The notes beneath the pieces are model-generated. The model was not told the DNA's origin. It ran no database searches and worked only from the letters and a program-made list of their open reading frames with translations. From the NCBI GenBank assembly GCA_002914805.1, contig JXTB01000020.1:736186-800185 (forward strand): 64,000 bases of DNA. The letters are read 5' to 3'. This DNA comes from Parasponia andersonii (lineage: Eukaryota > Streptophyta > Magnoliopsida > Rosales > Cannabaceae). The position numbers and the translations under genes are program-made. Below are positions 1 to 10,265 of the stretch, piece after piece. The stretch's first letter is position 1. Each line of letters opens with the position of its first letter.

Positions 1-83
1 AGATTGACCTCGGTCTTACTGAGTAATTTATTATTTTGTCACTCTTACACTTGGAAAAAGACTTCAATAATTTGAACCAGTCA
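1..83 (+). repeat. 3' end of the 5' LTR of element F
   Basis: The stretch 49-83 (cacttggaaaaag, then ttcaataatttgaaccagtca) is repeated with few changes at 12288-12325, the end of the 3' LTR. The LTR therefore ends at the CA of position 83, and the internal region starts there. The rest of this LTR lies left of the window. Confidence 0.75.
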
Positions 84-89
84 AGATTT

Positions 90-107
90 TGGTACCATTG
101 CGGGGGA
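90..107 (+). other. Primer-binding site of element F (tRNA-Asp-like)
   Basis: tggtaccattgcggggga lies 6 bp after the LTR end. It differs from the plant Athila/Tat PBS (TGGCGCCGTTGCCGGGGA, complementary to tRNA-Asp) at a few positions, mostly transitions. Known biology: this site primes minus-strand DNA synthesis. The match supports a non-chromovirus gypsy lineage. Confidence 0.75.
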
Positions 108-224
108 GGTGAAGTTTATTCTACAAACCATAACTTCGTTTCTTTTCCTTTTAATTTTCATCTCATCTCTTTCTCTCTTCATTTTCTTTCTTGTTGATTA
201 AAAGAAAGAAAAAAAATTCCTTTC

Positions 225-1720
225 TTGTTTTGCATTTGCATGAGAATTTGGTCATACTCATCAAGTGGTAGACTTATTAGGAAGCCTGTATTTTCTCTTG
301 AAAACACGGCCAAAAATCAAGTTGACCAAGGAGATAATCATTCTATACATAATGACCAAGATAGACCTAGGACACTAAAAGACCACATGAATCCCATAAG
401 AATAGGTGTACCCTCATATTTAGTTTTTCCTCCTAATACATCTTATTTCAATTTCAAGCCTGGTATCATTCAACTTTTACTAAATTTTCATGGCTTAGAT
501 TCAGAAAATGCATATTTGTATTTGAGGGAATTTAAAGAGGTGTGTAATACTTATACTGACCAAAATTATTGCATGAATACCATTAGGCCTAAGCTTTTTC
601 CTTTTTTATAAAAAGATCTTAGGTCGTATTCCATTGGTTCTTAGGATGAAATGCAACAGTAGCTTTTTTTAAAAAAATTTCTCCTCCCCTAACAAATTCT
701 TTCGAAAGATAAATCATCATTTTCACTCAAAAATAAGGAGAAATATTTTACTAGTGTAGGATATATATAGGGAACTACTTAATACTTGTCCTCACCATGG
801 TTTTGAAATTGGGAGGTTAGTGTCACATTTTTATGAGAGATTAATACCTAGAGATAGGAAAATGGTCGAAATGATATGTAATAGTACTTTTGAGTTTAAA
901 GACCTCAATAAGACAATTGAATACTTAGATTTACTAGCTGAAAATGCACAAAATTAGGACACTATGGGAACTTGTGAGGTACCTACCAAAACTTAGCCCT
1001 CTGCATTTAGTGGAGGCATGTATAACCTTAGGGAAGATCACGAGTTCTGAGCCAAACTTGCATCCTTAGCTAGAAAAGTTAAGGCACTTGAAATGAAAAA
1101 GAGTGTCAAATAAAATCTATGAAAGAAATTATGTTTTATATTTGTGAAACTAACGATCACTCAACTCATGATTGTCCAATTCTGCCTTCATTTAAGGAAT
1201 GTTTTCATGAGTAAACTAATATTTTAAATACATTCAAAAGACCAAATCCTAATCCATATTCTCAAAATTATAATTTTGGTATTAGGAATCACCCAAATTT
1301 TATTTGGACGAATAATAATCATGCATAATCTTCATAGCCACTATTTCATGCATGGTAAATTTTCAAAATCCTCAAGGTTATGCATCTTACATACCTCCTC
1401 CTAGGAAAAATCTTGAAGAAATATTGCATTTATTCATTGAAAAGCAAGAGTCTATCAACACTCAAAATGCCCAAAATATGGCAGATTTGAAAGATTCTCT
1501 TGCAAAATTTACATCTGCTCTCCAGATTCAAGAGAAAAGTAAGTTTCCCTCTCAACCACAACAAAATCCCAAGGGACAATTCAATTTACATGCAGGATCC
1601 TCTAGAGACCAACCCATAGATCAAGTCAAATCAATCATGACTCTTTGTAGTGATAAGATTGTTGAAAAACCTATTCTTGAATCTTGTAAGAAAGATGATG
1701 AATCAAACTCTAAGAGTTAG
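225..1720 (+). pseudogene. gag of Athila-type element F (decayed)
   Basis: The first open piece (225-608) carries the diagnostic Athila gag block: SSSGRLIRKPVF near the start, DHMNPIRIGVPSYLVFPPN, then FKPGIIQLL and YLREFKEVCNTY, ending in IRPKLFPF. After a break the block continues with CPHHGFEIGRLVSHFYE and LAENAQN (about 790-955), then a degenerate zinc knuckle (CETNDHSTHDCP, about 1143-1175). The last open piece (1352-1717) has the NPQGYASYIPPP and coiled, Gln-rich tail typical of the family. It would form the nucleocapsid core. At least four stops or frame changes make it a pseudogene. The N-terminus could be at 225 or the next ATG (240). Confidence 0.85.
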
Positions 1721-1737
1721 GAAGGGGTTTAACCTAT

Positions 1738-4490
1738 ATCCTCTGAAGAAAAGATTGAATCCTCTCCTGTTCTCTCATTTCCTCATGCTTTGAATAATTC
1801 AAGGAAAGTGAATTACAATCCTAAAATTTTTGAAATCTTCAAATAGGTAAAGAGCAATATCTCTTTATTGGATGCTATTAAACATGTACCATCCTATGCT
1901 AAATTCTTGAAGGACTTGTGCACTATAAAAAGAAAACTGAATGTAAAAATGAAAGCTTTTCTAACCGAACAAGTAAGTTCAGTATCTCAAAATAATAATA
2001 GTTTGAAATATAACGACCTTGGTGTTGGGTTTTTTGCCCTAAAAACCAGATTTTTAATTTTACCCTTTTGAGTATAAACAACTATCTCTTATATGAAATT
2101 TATGATATTTGCTAGATTAAACTATCTTAGTTGAATAGTTTATTCATCTGAAAAAGATTCCATGATTTTATATGTGTATAAAAAAATAAACATGATTAAG
2201 TGTTAATTATGGGGAGACTTGTTTCTTTATCTAAGTCTAAATAAAGTACTTTACAATCTGTAAATAAAGATGGAATACTTTATTTACTATAGGTTGTAGT
2301 ATTTGTCTATCTCAACGGGAATGATGTGTCTTAAATCATTGAAGTATCTGACTTCTGATAGAAACACTAATACAACATAAACAAGTTATGTGTATTAAAC
2401 TAGACCAGATAATATAAAGAATTGGAGTGTGGTAACTCAATTCTTATATTATCACAAACTAGCTCTTAGCATATAAATCTTAATCCTTGATGTTTGACTG
2501 GACTTGTTTTCATGGGTTATAGCCTTTTGATTTGTTAAAAGACTAACCTCTATAAAGTTAGAGGTGAACTCTGGTATATTGGAGGTTATGGCTTATAAAT
2601 TGATGGGAACACCAAATAGTTAAGGACACTATAAGTTAATGCCACTTTAGGTTCTTTCAAAATTCATAGAATAATTAAATCTAAGATCTTAGTATTCACT
2701 TTGTGAATTGGTTGATAATTTTGTCTAAATGGCCATTGAGAACAAAATTATCAACACCATTATTCCTTGATAGAAAGATGGTAACTTAAAGGTAAATAGG
2801 TGTTAGAGGGGTATTACGGTAATTTCACCTATCCAACTACGGCATTGTATAGGGATTATATATGTGGTATAGAATATGCTAGATGGATCGGTTAATCGAG
2901 GTTAGTTGATTAAATCTCTATGAAAGGCATGACATTTAATCTAAGAGTGCAGTATTGGGCCTTTAGTGGAGTATCCTTTTTACTAATAATATTTATATAA
3001 ATACCATAATAAGAGTTATTATGTATTTATCATATTATTAGAGCTTAGATTATTTGGATCCATTAGGTCCCTTGTCTAGCTCAATTAAGCTCATCAATTG
3101 ATTGGTGGTATTTGTGAAATAAGTTTCATGAAACTGTGTAAAATAATGATTCTACACAGAAGTTGGTATTTTTATAAATATTTTCATGAGTTGGACATAT
3201 TTATAAAAATACACCCAAAGCCCAAATTGGAGAACAAGCCCAATCCTAATTGGATTAGGGTTAGCAGTTTTTGGTCCCATATATATAAGATATATGAGAG
3301 AAGAAACTACAGAGTAACTCTAAGGAGTCACACGCATAAGGCTAAGGGAGATAGAGAGATTTCGGCCAACCTAGGCTAAGGGAGAGAGAAAAATGTTTCC
3401 TACAATCTCATAGTCTCATCTCACATCCCAGTGTTCTATAGGATCAAGAAGGCGTTCTTGATCGTTCTCCAACGAACGTTTCGACTTGGTGCCCACTCAT
3501 TTCGTCAACCAAGAGCAAGAGCATAGACAAGAAGATCTAGGGTTGGAGGTTTAATCACTATTAAAAAGGAGATCAAGGAGGAATACGCTACAAGAGGTAA
3601 ACCCTAATCTCATCTCTAGGGTTTTGTATCTAGATTTGATTTATGTTGTACATGATCCTATATATGATGTATGTGTATTATATGGTTATGAAAACTGTTT
3701 TCATGTAAAAATTTTAAAATTTAAATCCGTTAATTTTTCTGCTGCGTTCATGATATGATCATATATTTTCCATATCTGCATGCATGCATTATTTTCCTAA
3801 GTGTTAGGTCAATTTACCAACACCTGGTTGTCCAACAATTTTATCTATTATGGATAAATAAAAAATTAAACAAGCCTTACTTGATCTTGCTGCTAGTATG
3901 AATTTACTTCTATATTCAACTTATCAAAAACTCAATCTAGTCGAGTTAAAATCAACTTCTGTCACTCTTTTACTTACCGATAGATCAGTTAAAGCCCCAA
4001 GAGGAATAAAGGAAGATGTGTTAGTTCAAGTTGATAAATTCATATATCCTGTGGATTTTATTATCTTGGATACATAACATGTTGACGTAGGTAATCCAAT
4101 TCCTATTATTTTAGGAGGACCATTTCAAACAACTTCCAATGCCTTCATTAATTGTAGGAATAGAGTGATGAAGCTTTCATTTGAGAACATGATACTTGCA
4201 CTTAATGTTTTCAATTTGTGTAAGCAACCACATGAAGAAGATGAAAATGAGGAAGCCAGCGTGATTGAAACCATCTTAAGTGATTGTATTCAAACATGGA
4301 GTAATTTAGATCCATTGGAAGTTTCTTTAGTTAATTCATTTGAATCAAGTATACATTTGGATCATGATATCTCTAATACATATTCTTTACTTGATTATTC
4401 TCAAATAATGGAAAACAAAGGATGGAGGGCAATATTCAAAGAATTACCAACACGTTCCAATATAACAATATCTTTAAGCATCTAATCACC
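1738..4490 (+). pseudogene. Protease region of element F, split by a solo LTR
   Basis: 1738-2022 encodes the linker before protease: IEIFKxVKxNISLLDAIK-like wording and then HVPSYAKFLKDLCTIKRKLN, up to KYNDLG. A 1.8 kb solo LTR interrupts here, and the reading resumes at 3828 with CPTILSIMDK. The catalytic motif is ALLDLAASMNLL at about 3874, where the family has DLGAS; the Gly of the active site is changed to Ala. It is followed by SVTLLLTDRSVKAPRGIKED, the ILGGPF flap region and NCRNRVMKLSFENM. An acidic spacer (EEDENEEASVIE) leads to RT. It would be an aspartic protease for polyprotein cleavage; this copy is inactive. Confidence 0.85.
2023..3822 (+). mobile_element. Solo LTR, family A, copy 1 (copia-like)
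   Basis: 1800 bp bounded by TGTTGG...CCAACA, flanked by cttgg (2018-2022) and cctgg (3823-3827), a 5-bp target duplication with one later change. Removing the segment restores the protease reading (KYNDLG joined to CPTIL), so the insertion point is certain. There is no PBS, polypurine tract or coding region, so it is a solo LTR left by LTR-LTR recombination. It shares short blocks with LTR family B (for example around atcaagaag), which suggests a copia-type parent. Confidence 0.9.
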
Positions 4491-4500
4491 CAAGATTGAG

Positions 4501-5640
4501 TTGAAACCATTGCCATCCAATCTAAAATATTCCTTTTTGGGGGAAGATGAGACTTTTCCACTAATAATCTCTTCCAAACTTGATGAATACAGAGAAGGTA
4601 AGTTGTTACGAACTTTAAAAATGCATAAATCTACTTTAGGATGGACCATAGCTGACATAAGTACTTTGATTTGCACATATAAGATTTATTTAGAGGAAAA
4701 TAGCAAACCCACAAGAGAAATGCAAAGAAGGCTTAATCTTAATATGAAAGAAGTATTGAGAAATAAAGTTATTAAGCTCCTAGATAATGGAATCATTTAT
4801 CTTATTTTTGATAGTAAATGGCTAAGTCCTACCCAAGTTGTATATAAGAAATCCCGAGTTACTGTGGTCAAAAATGAAAATAATGAATTAATTCCAGCTA
4901 GGACTGTTATTGGTTAGCATATGTGTATTGATTATAGGAAACTCAATTCAATGACTAGGAAAGACCATTTTTCTTTACTTTTTATGGATCAAATTCTGGA
5001 AAGAGTTGCGGAACATGAATTTTATTATTTCCTTGATTGGTATTCAAGGTATAATCAAACTGAAGTCGCACTTAAAGATCAAAAGAAAACTACTTTTACA
5101 TGTCCATTTGGTACAATTGCTTGTCATAGGATACTTTTGGGATTATATAATGCACCAACCACATTTTAAAGATACATGCTTAGCATATTTAGTGGTACGG
5201 CTGAAGGTTCTCTTGAAATTTTCATGGATGATTTCTCTAGTTTTTGGTGATTCTTTCGATGATTGTCTTAAAAAGTTGTGAAGAAAAAATCTTGTACTTA
5301 ATTACGAAAAATATCATTTCATGATAACAAATGGGATTATTCTTGGCCATATTGTTTCATCAAAAGGAATTGAGGTAAACAAGTCAAAAATTGAATTAAT
5401 TTCTAACTTGGCTACACTAAAATGTATAGGAGATGTTAGATCATTCCTAGGACATGCTAGTTTTAATAGGAGGTTTATCAAAAATTTTAGTATAATATCT
5501 AAACCATTATGTAACCTTTTATCTAAAAACAATATTTTTGAATGGATTAAAAAATATGAAAAAGCATTTATAATGCTTAAAAAATTGCATACTTCTGCTC
5601 TTATCATTCAACCACCTGATTAGTCTCTTCCTTATAAAAT
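4501..5640 (+). pseudogene. Reverse transcriptase of element F
   Basis: Open pieces on the + strand give, in order: LEENSKPTREMQRRLN (about 4693), NELIPARTVIG, MCIDYRKLNSMTRKDHFSL (4921), TFTCPFGTIACHRILLGLYNAPTTF (to 5168), the catalytic box FMDDF (5221-5235) and GHIVSSKGIEVNKSKI with VRSFLGHASFNRRFI (5344-5480). These are the RT palm and thumb blocks of Athila-type gypsy elements. A stop at 4915-4917 (family Trp), a stop at 5167 and two frame changes around 5180-5290 break it. Confidence 0.88.
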
Positions 5641-6010
5641 AATGTGTGATACTAGTGATTATGTTGTTGGTACTATTTTGAGATAATGAAAAGATGGTAA
5701 GCCATATGTGATTTACTATGCAAGTAAGACTTTAAATGATGCTCAAATAAATTATTCAACCACAGAAAAAGAATTACTTCGATAGTATTTTCTTTGGAAA
5801 AATTTCGTTCTTATCTTATTGGCTTACCAACAATTGTCTTTAGTGATCATGCAGTATTGAAATATCTTCTCTCTAAGAAAGATTCCAAGCCAAGATTGAT
5901 ATAATGGATCTTATTACTTTAAAAGTTTGACATCACAATCAAGGATAAGAAAGACGCTAAAAATGTTGTAGTTGACCACCTGTCAAGGCTAACAGCAGAG
6001 TCATCTTTTG
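5641..6010 (+). pseudogene. RNase H of element F
   Basis: After the RT connection the sequence reads MCDTSDYVVGTIL (first catalytic Asp region), [27 protein letters not shown] (Glu of the second motif), a frame change near 5785, then the F/SDHA and KYLL block (about 5845-5875), DIxIKDKK and VDHLSRL near 5990. This is the gypsy RNase H that removes the RNA strand of the hybrid. Stops at 5622 and 5683-5688 and a frameshift make it non-functional. Confidence 0.8.
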
Positions 6011-7360
6011 GAACCACACCTATCAATGATTATTTTTCTGATGAATCTTTATTTTCTTCCACAATAATAGCTTAGTTTGCTAATATTATCAACTTTCTTG
6101 CAGCAAGAGCAGTGCCATCTGAATGGAGTAGTCAAGACAAAAGGAAGTTTTTAAGTGAAGTGAAGAACTTTTATTAGGATAACCCTTATCTATTCAAGTA
6201 CTGTCTTGATCAAATCTTTCGAAGATGCATACTAGATAGTGAGGTAAGTAGTGTCATAAATTTTTGTCATAAAAAATCATGTGGAGGTCACTTTTTTTCC
6301 AAAAAGACAGCGGTCAAAATCTTGCAGTGTGGATTTTCTTGGCCAACTTTGTTCAAAGATACTCTTACTTTTTGCAAATCTCGTGAAAATTATCAAAAGG
6401 AAGGGTCAATTTCAAAATGTCACATGATGCCTCTAAATTCTATTTTAGTGATTGCAATCTTTAACTATAGGTATAGACTTTGTGGGACCTTTTCTACCGT
6501 CATTTGATTTTATGTACATTCAATTAGCTATTGATTATGTGTCAAAATAGGTAGGGGCAATTCTAAGTTGAAACAATAATTATAAAACAATGATCAAATT
6601 TTTGAAAGAAAACATTTTGAGTCAATTTAGAATTCCTCGAGCTATGATAAGTGATGGAGGAACAAATTTTTGTAATAAGCTATTTGCGTCATTAATGAAG
6701 AAATGTAGAATAGCACATAAAGTTGCTACCGCTTATCGTTCTCAGACAAATGGACAAGTTGCAAATAAGGAGATTAAACAAATTTTGGAGAAAACAGTTA
6801 ACCTAAATTGTAAAGATTGGATTTTGAGACTTAGTGATGCACTTTAGGCATATCAAAATGCTTTCAAAACCTCACTTGGCATGTCACCCTATAGGATAGT
6901 TTATGAAAAACCTTGTCATTCGCCTGAGGAACTTGAACACAAAGTTTTTTAGGCCATTAAAACTTTTGACTCAAATCTTAATGTTGCTTATAAGTTATGA
7001 AAATTGCAAATAAATGAGCTTGAAGAATTGAGAAATGATGTATATGAGAATTCGAAAATTCATAAGCCTAGAACAAAAAGTTTTCATGACAATATAGTTT
7101 TAAGAAAAACATTTGTTGTTGGTCAAAAGGTCTTGCATTATAATTCTCAACTTCACATATTTCCTGAAAAATTAAGATCAAGGCAGAGTGGAACTTTTAT
7201 TGTAAGACATATGTATTCTTATGGTGCCATTGACATTAAAAATATCAAAAATATTAAATTTTTTATGGTGAATGGACAAAGACTCAAACCATTTCTTGAC
7301 AATCAAATTCTTCAAGAAGAAGTCCTTTACCCCAGTGATCCATATTATGAGCAATCATAA
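6011..7360 (+). pseudogene. Integrase of element F
   Basis: The zinc-binding domain is visible as FCHKKSCGGHFFSKKTAV...CKSRENYQ (about 6260-6400; an HHCC-type finger with changes). The core follows with [25 protein letters not shown] (6593-6672, catalytic Asp) and [19 protein letters not shown] (6728-6780, catalytic Glu). The C-terminal part reads LEELRNDVYENSKIHK, then VLHYNSQLHIFPEKLRSRQSGTFIVRHM and VNGQRLKPF, ending at 7360. Stops such as those near 6508, 6847 and 6951 break it. It would catalyse insertion of the element's DNA. Confidence 0.87.
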
Positions 7361-8434
7361 TTTTTTATAAATATTCAATTCCCTATTTTTAAGTTTGTAT
7401 GTTTTTGTAGGTTGTTTTTAGTATGTTTTTTTTTCTTTCATTATTTTCCTCGTTAAGTGGCGGATAACGGTAATCTGTGTCCGGCAAGTCGATTTCTTTA
7501 GTTTCCCACAATAATTAAAGGAAAAAAATGAAATTAAAAAAATAGATAAAATAAAAAATTGTGTATAAAGTTTCAATTTCTCATCAAGATTCACCACAAA
7601 TTTTTACTTCTTTCCTCTTCCTTTCAATTCCTTTTCTTCAAAATGGTTATCACTCTTTCAAAATTGCAAAAATATTTCCTTCTCTTCCTCAAAATGGTCT
7701 GCTAAAAATTTACTGTGCTAGGTATGAAAGATTAAGATTACTAATGCATATGGACATTCATGATGATGTCTGTTGGATTATCAAAGAAAAGGTATGATTA
7801 TCGGGTGAGTTCTTAGAATCATTTGCTTCACATATGGCCAATCATGGTAAAAGCTCATTCGCAAAAAAACGTCATGCTAAAAGAATAAAAATTTTTCATA
7901 AATGTATACGATGGACTTGAAACACAAAATGCTGCTCTTTAGGAATGGTATCTATAAATCGTGAAGGTAAAATAAACTTTATTAAGGATGAGTAAGGGGT
8001 CATTGGATGATCTCCTATCGACCCCTGAGACGCATCTTAGTGGGATCTGTATATCTTGCAATTCGCAAATTGTAGCCCCAATTTCATCAAGAGTATGAGG
8101 GATATATTCTTAGGAATCTGATTTTAAAAGACCTTGTTTGTCAATTTAGAAGAAAATTGGATGAGAAGCCAATTCTTGATCTATAGAAGGCATTTAAGCC
8201 ACTACTGGATGTAAAACCAGAGGAAGATATGTGCCACAATCACAACTATCTATACATACACATGCTTCGTCGTTTTGTCTTTTTGTTAAAAATTTTCAGA
8301 TTTTTTTTTCAACAGCCAACTTACCCCATAGGTGCTATTATTGCATTACTTTTCCTATCTCTATAAATACATCACTTATTTTCTCTATTTTCATTCAACT
8401 CAAACTCATTCATAAGTTTAAGAGGAGTGGTAAA
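7361..8434 (+). other. Internal 3' region of element F between integrase and LOG copy, no clear gene
   Basis: This is non-coding looking sequence in the position where Athila elements may carry an env-like or additional frame. A small open piece at 7561-7794 (78 codons, hydrophobic start) and short open pieces near 8100-8220 do not match anything I recognise. From about 8340 the DNA is pyrimidine-rich with a TATA motif and leads into the LOG-like frame. Confidence 0.5.
8361..8369 (+). promoter_or_regulatory. TATA box-like motif upstream of the LOG copy
   Basis: ctataaata lies 66 bp before the conserved LOG start codon at 8435, in a pyrimidine-rich context like a plant core promoter and short 5' leader. 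It could be the promoter of the source gene carried along, or chance. No expression evidence is available. Confidence 0.4.
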
Positions 8435-9084
8435 ATGGTCAGATCCTCATCTCATAAAATCATAAATATTTATGAATTTTGTGGATCCAATCCGGGAAAA
8501 GATAAAGAGTTCCTAGAGGTAGCAAATTACCTTGGGAAGGTGTTAGCTAAAAGGAAAATCCATTTAGTTTATAGGAGAAGTAGCCTTAGGTTAATGGGGT
8601 ATGTGTCAATAGCTGCATTCATTGGAGGAAGCCAAGTTTTGGGAATCATCCTAAAAGCTTTGACTAAAGGAAACATCACAAGAAAAATAGTTAGGGAAGC
8701 AATAAAAGTGTCGACAATGTATGAACGAATACAAAAGATTCTTGATCATTTTGACGCTTTTATTTCCTTACTAGGGAGCATTGGAACATTAGAAGAAAAT
8801 TTTCAAATTGCTTCTTGCCCATCTGAAAATTCATCGAAAATCCATAGACTTGTTAAATAATAATGGTTTCTTTAATGGCTTGTTGTCCTTTCTAGATCAT
8901 TCTATAGAACAGAAGTTTACTAGATTCTTCAAGACGAATCTTCATCTCTGCTATAATTCCTAAGTAGTTGATTGATCAACTATAAATCTATATCCCAGAA
9001 GTTGATCCAACCATAACTCAATTAGATTGGTCAACTAAGGAACGCCGGAAAAAATCTAGATTGGATCTGTCTCTTAGTTTGTAA
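8435..9084 (+). pseudogene. LOG: LOG-like cytokinin riboside 5'-monophosphate phosphoribohydrolase, intronless copy inside the retrotransposon
   Basis: LOG enzymes release free cytokinin base from its nucleotide (Rossmann fold, cytosol/nucleus). From the ATG at 8435 the frame reads INIYEFCGSNPGKDKEF, ANYLGKVLAKRKIHLVY, RRSSLRLMG (family GGGSxGLMG), then VLGII, HFDAFISLLGSIGTLEE (family PGGxGTxEE). A one-base loss near 8815 shifts the frame; the next frame gives AHLKIHRKSIDLLNNNGFFNGLL and the 3' part gives IYIPEVDPTITQLDW, ending at the stop 9082-9084. The span of about 216 codons equals a plant LOG. It has no introns, while plant LOG genes have several. The key Gly residues and the Pro of both signature motifs are altered, so it looks inactive. 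It lies between integrase and polypurine tract, in the sense of the element, which points to capture of a spliced transcript. The internal stop near 8961 and the one near 8978 are further damage. Confidence 0.88.
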
Positions 9085-9238
9085 ATTTTTTTTTTCTCGT
9101 GGTTTTACTCATAATATTTTATTTTCTTTATTTATGTATTTTTCAGGATTTTCTTTTTAGTAGTTCCTGTTTCAGGTGATGTCTTCTATACTTTTCCTAT
9201 TTAACTCAAGACACTAGAGACAATGTTTGATTCTAGTT
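9085..9238 (+). other. Spacer between LOG copy and polypurine tract
   Basis: About 150 bp of AT-rich, T-rich sequence (including a run of nine T at 9088-9096) with no open frame. It could be a 3' UTR remnant of the captured LOG transcript or element sequence; I cannot tell which. Confidence 0.4.
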
Positions 9239-9250
9239 GGAGAGAGGGGA
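9239..9250 (+). other. Polypurine tract of element F
   Basis: ggagagagggga is an all-purine run directly before the inferred 3' LTR start (TGAC at 9255). It is the priming site for plus-strand DNA. The inferred LTR then begins TGAC and ends GTCA, a 4-bp terminal inversion, which supports the boundary. Confidence 0.65.
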
Positions 9251-9727
9251 TAATTGACACAAAAAAAAATCAAAAAAAAAGAAAGAGAAAATAATTTTTT
9301 TACTATTATTAAAACTACTTAACAAAGCAACTAGGTCATAGATGGCAGAGTAAGGAGTAAATTTATTCTTAAGATGTATCATAATGGATGTATAACATTT
9401 AATCTTGATTTTTAAATTTCCTAATATTGTTTCATCATGCATTTCTTTTTGAATTATTCAAATTAACAAACTCTTAGATTATATTAATTTACTTATTTAG
9501 TAAATATTCATAAACCATCCTCTGCATACACACAAACTTTGACCTATGATTATGGGTTGCAAATTAAACTGCTATGATACTCAAGATCTTCTATTATATA
9601 AAAGGTAACAACTAAGAGAAGGGTAAAATTAAAATTAAAAAAATTAAAAAAGGCACATATTATTAAAACAAATCGTAGAAAAATTTAGTTTTATAGCCTT
9701 CTTAACTCGAGCAACTAAGCCTGAATG

Positions 9728-9970
9728 GGTGTCTTAACACCTAATACCCTAAGGCCAACTAGCTTGGGAGTTATTGGCCCAAAGTTCGTTACAAAGGTTA
9801 GGGATAATGCTTAAAAAAACTAGACATTGCACTATCTATGATTGTCTTATTTAATAAAAACATCTACAACCTGAGTTATTAAGCTTGTAGAGGTGTCTTA
9901 ACATCCAATGCCTTGAGGCTAATTGATTTGGGTGTCATTAGCCTAAAGCTCACTATATGGGTTAAGGATG
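9728..9970 (+). repeat. Imperfect tandem duplication, period about 164 bp, in the F 3' LTR
   Basis: ggtgtcttaacacctaatac (9728) recurs as ggtgtcttaacatccaatgc (9892). Both are followed by the same sequence of blocks: aaggc/gaggc, aactagcttggg / aattgatttggg, ttattggcccaaag / tcattagcctaaag, and gttaggg/gttaagg. Confidence 0.7.
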
Positions 9971-10265
9971 TATTGTTCATAGTATTATGTTCAGAAAAAA
10001 AAAAAAAAAAAAGAAAAACTGCCCCATACTCAATCAAGCTACATGATTATGTGTTGTTACATGAGTACAAAAAAGAAGATTTATTAATATTTTGATTTCA
10101 GAATATATGATTCAACAAATATTGAGAGTTTATTTATTTGGATAAATCAAAGAGAGAAAAAGTGATGATTACTTGGAATGAAATTTTGTTAATTATTTCT
10201 AAGTGATAACGCTTAAATTACTAAGGACAAGTAACAAACTCATTAGCTGTGATGAATGTCTAATT

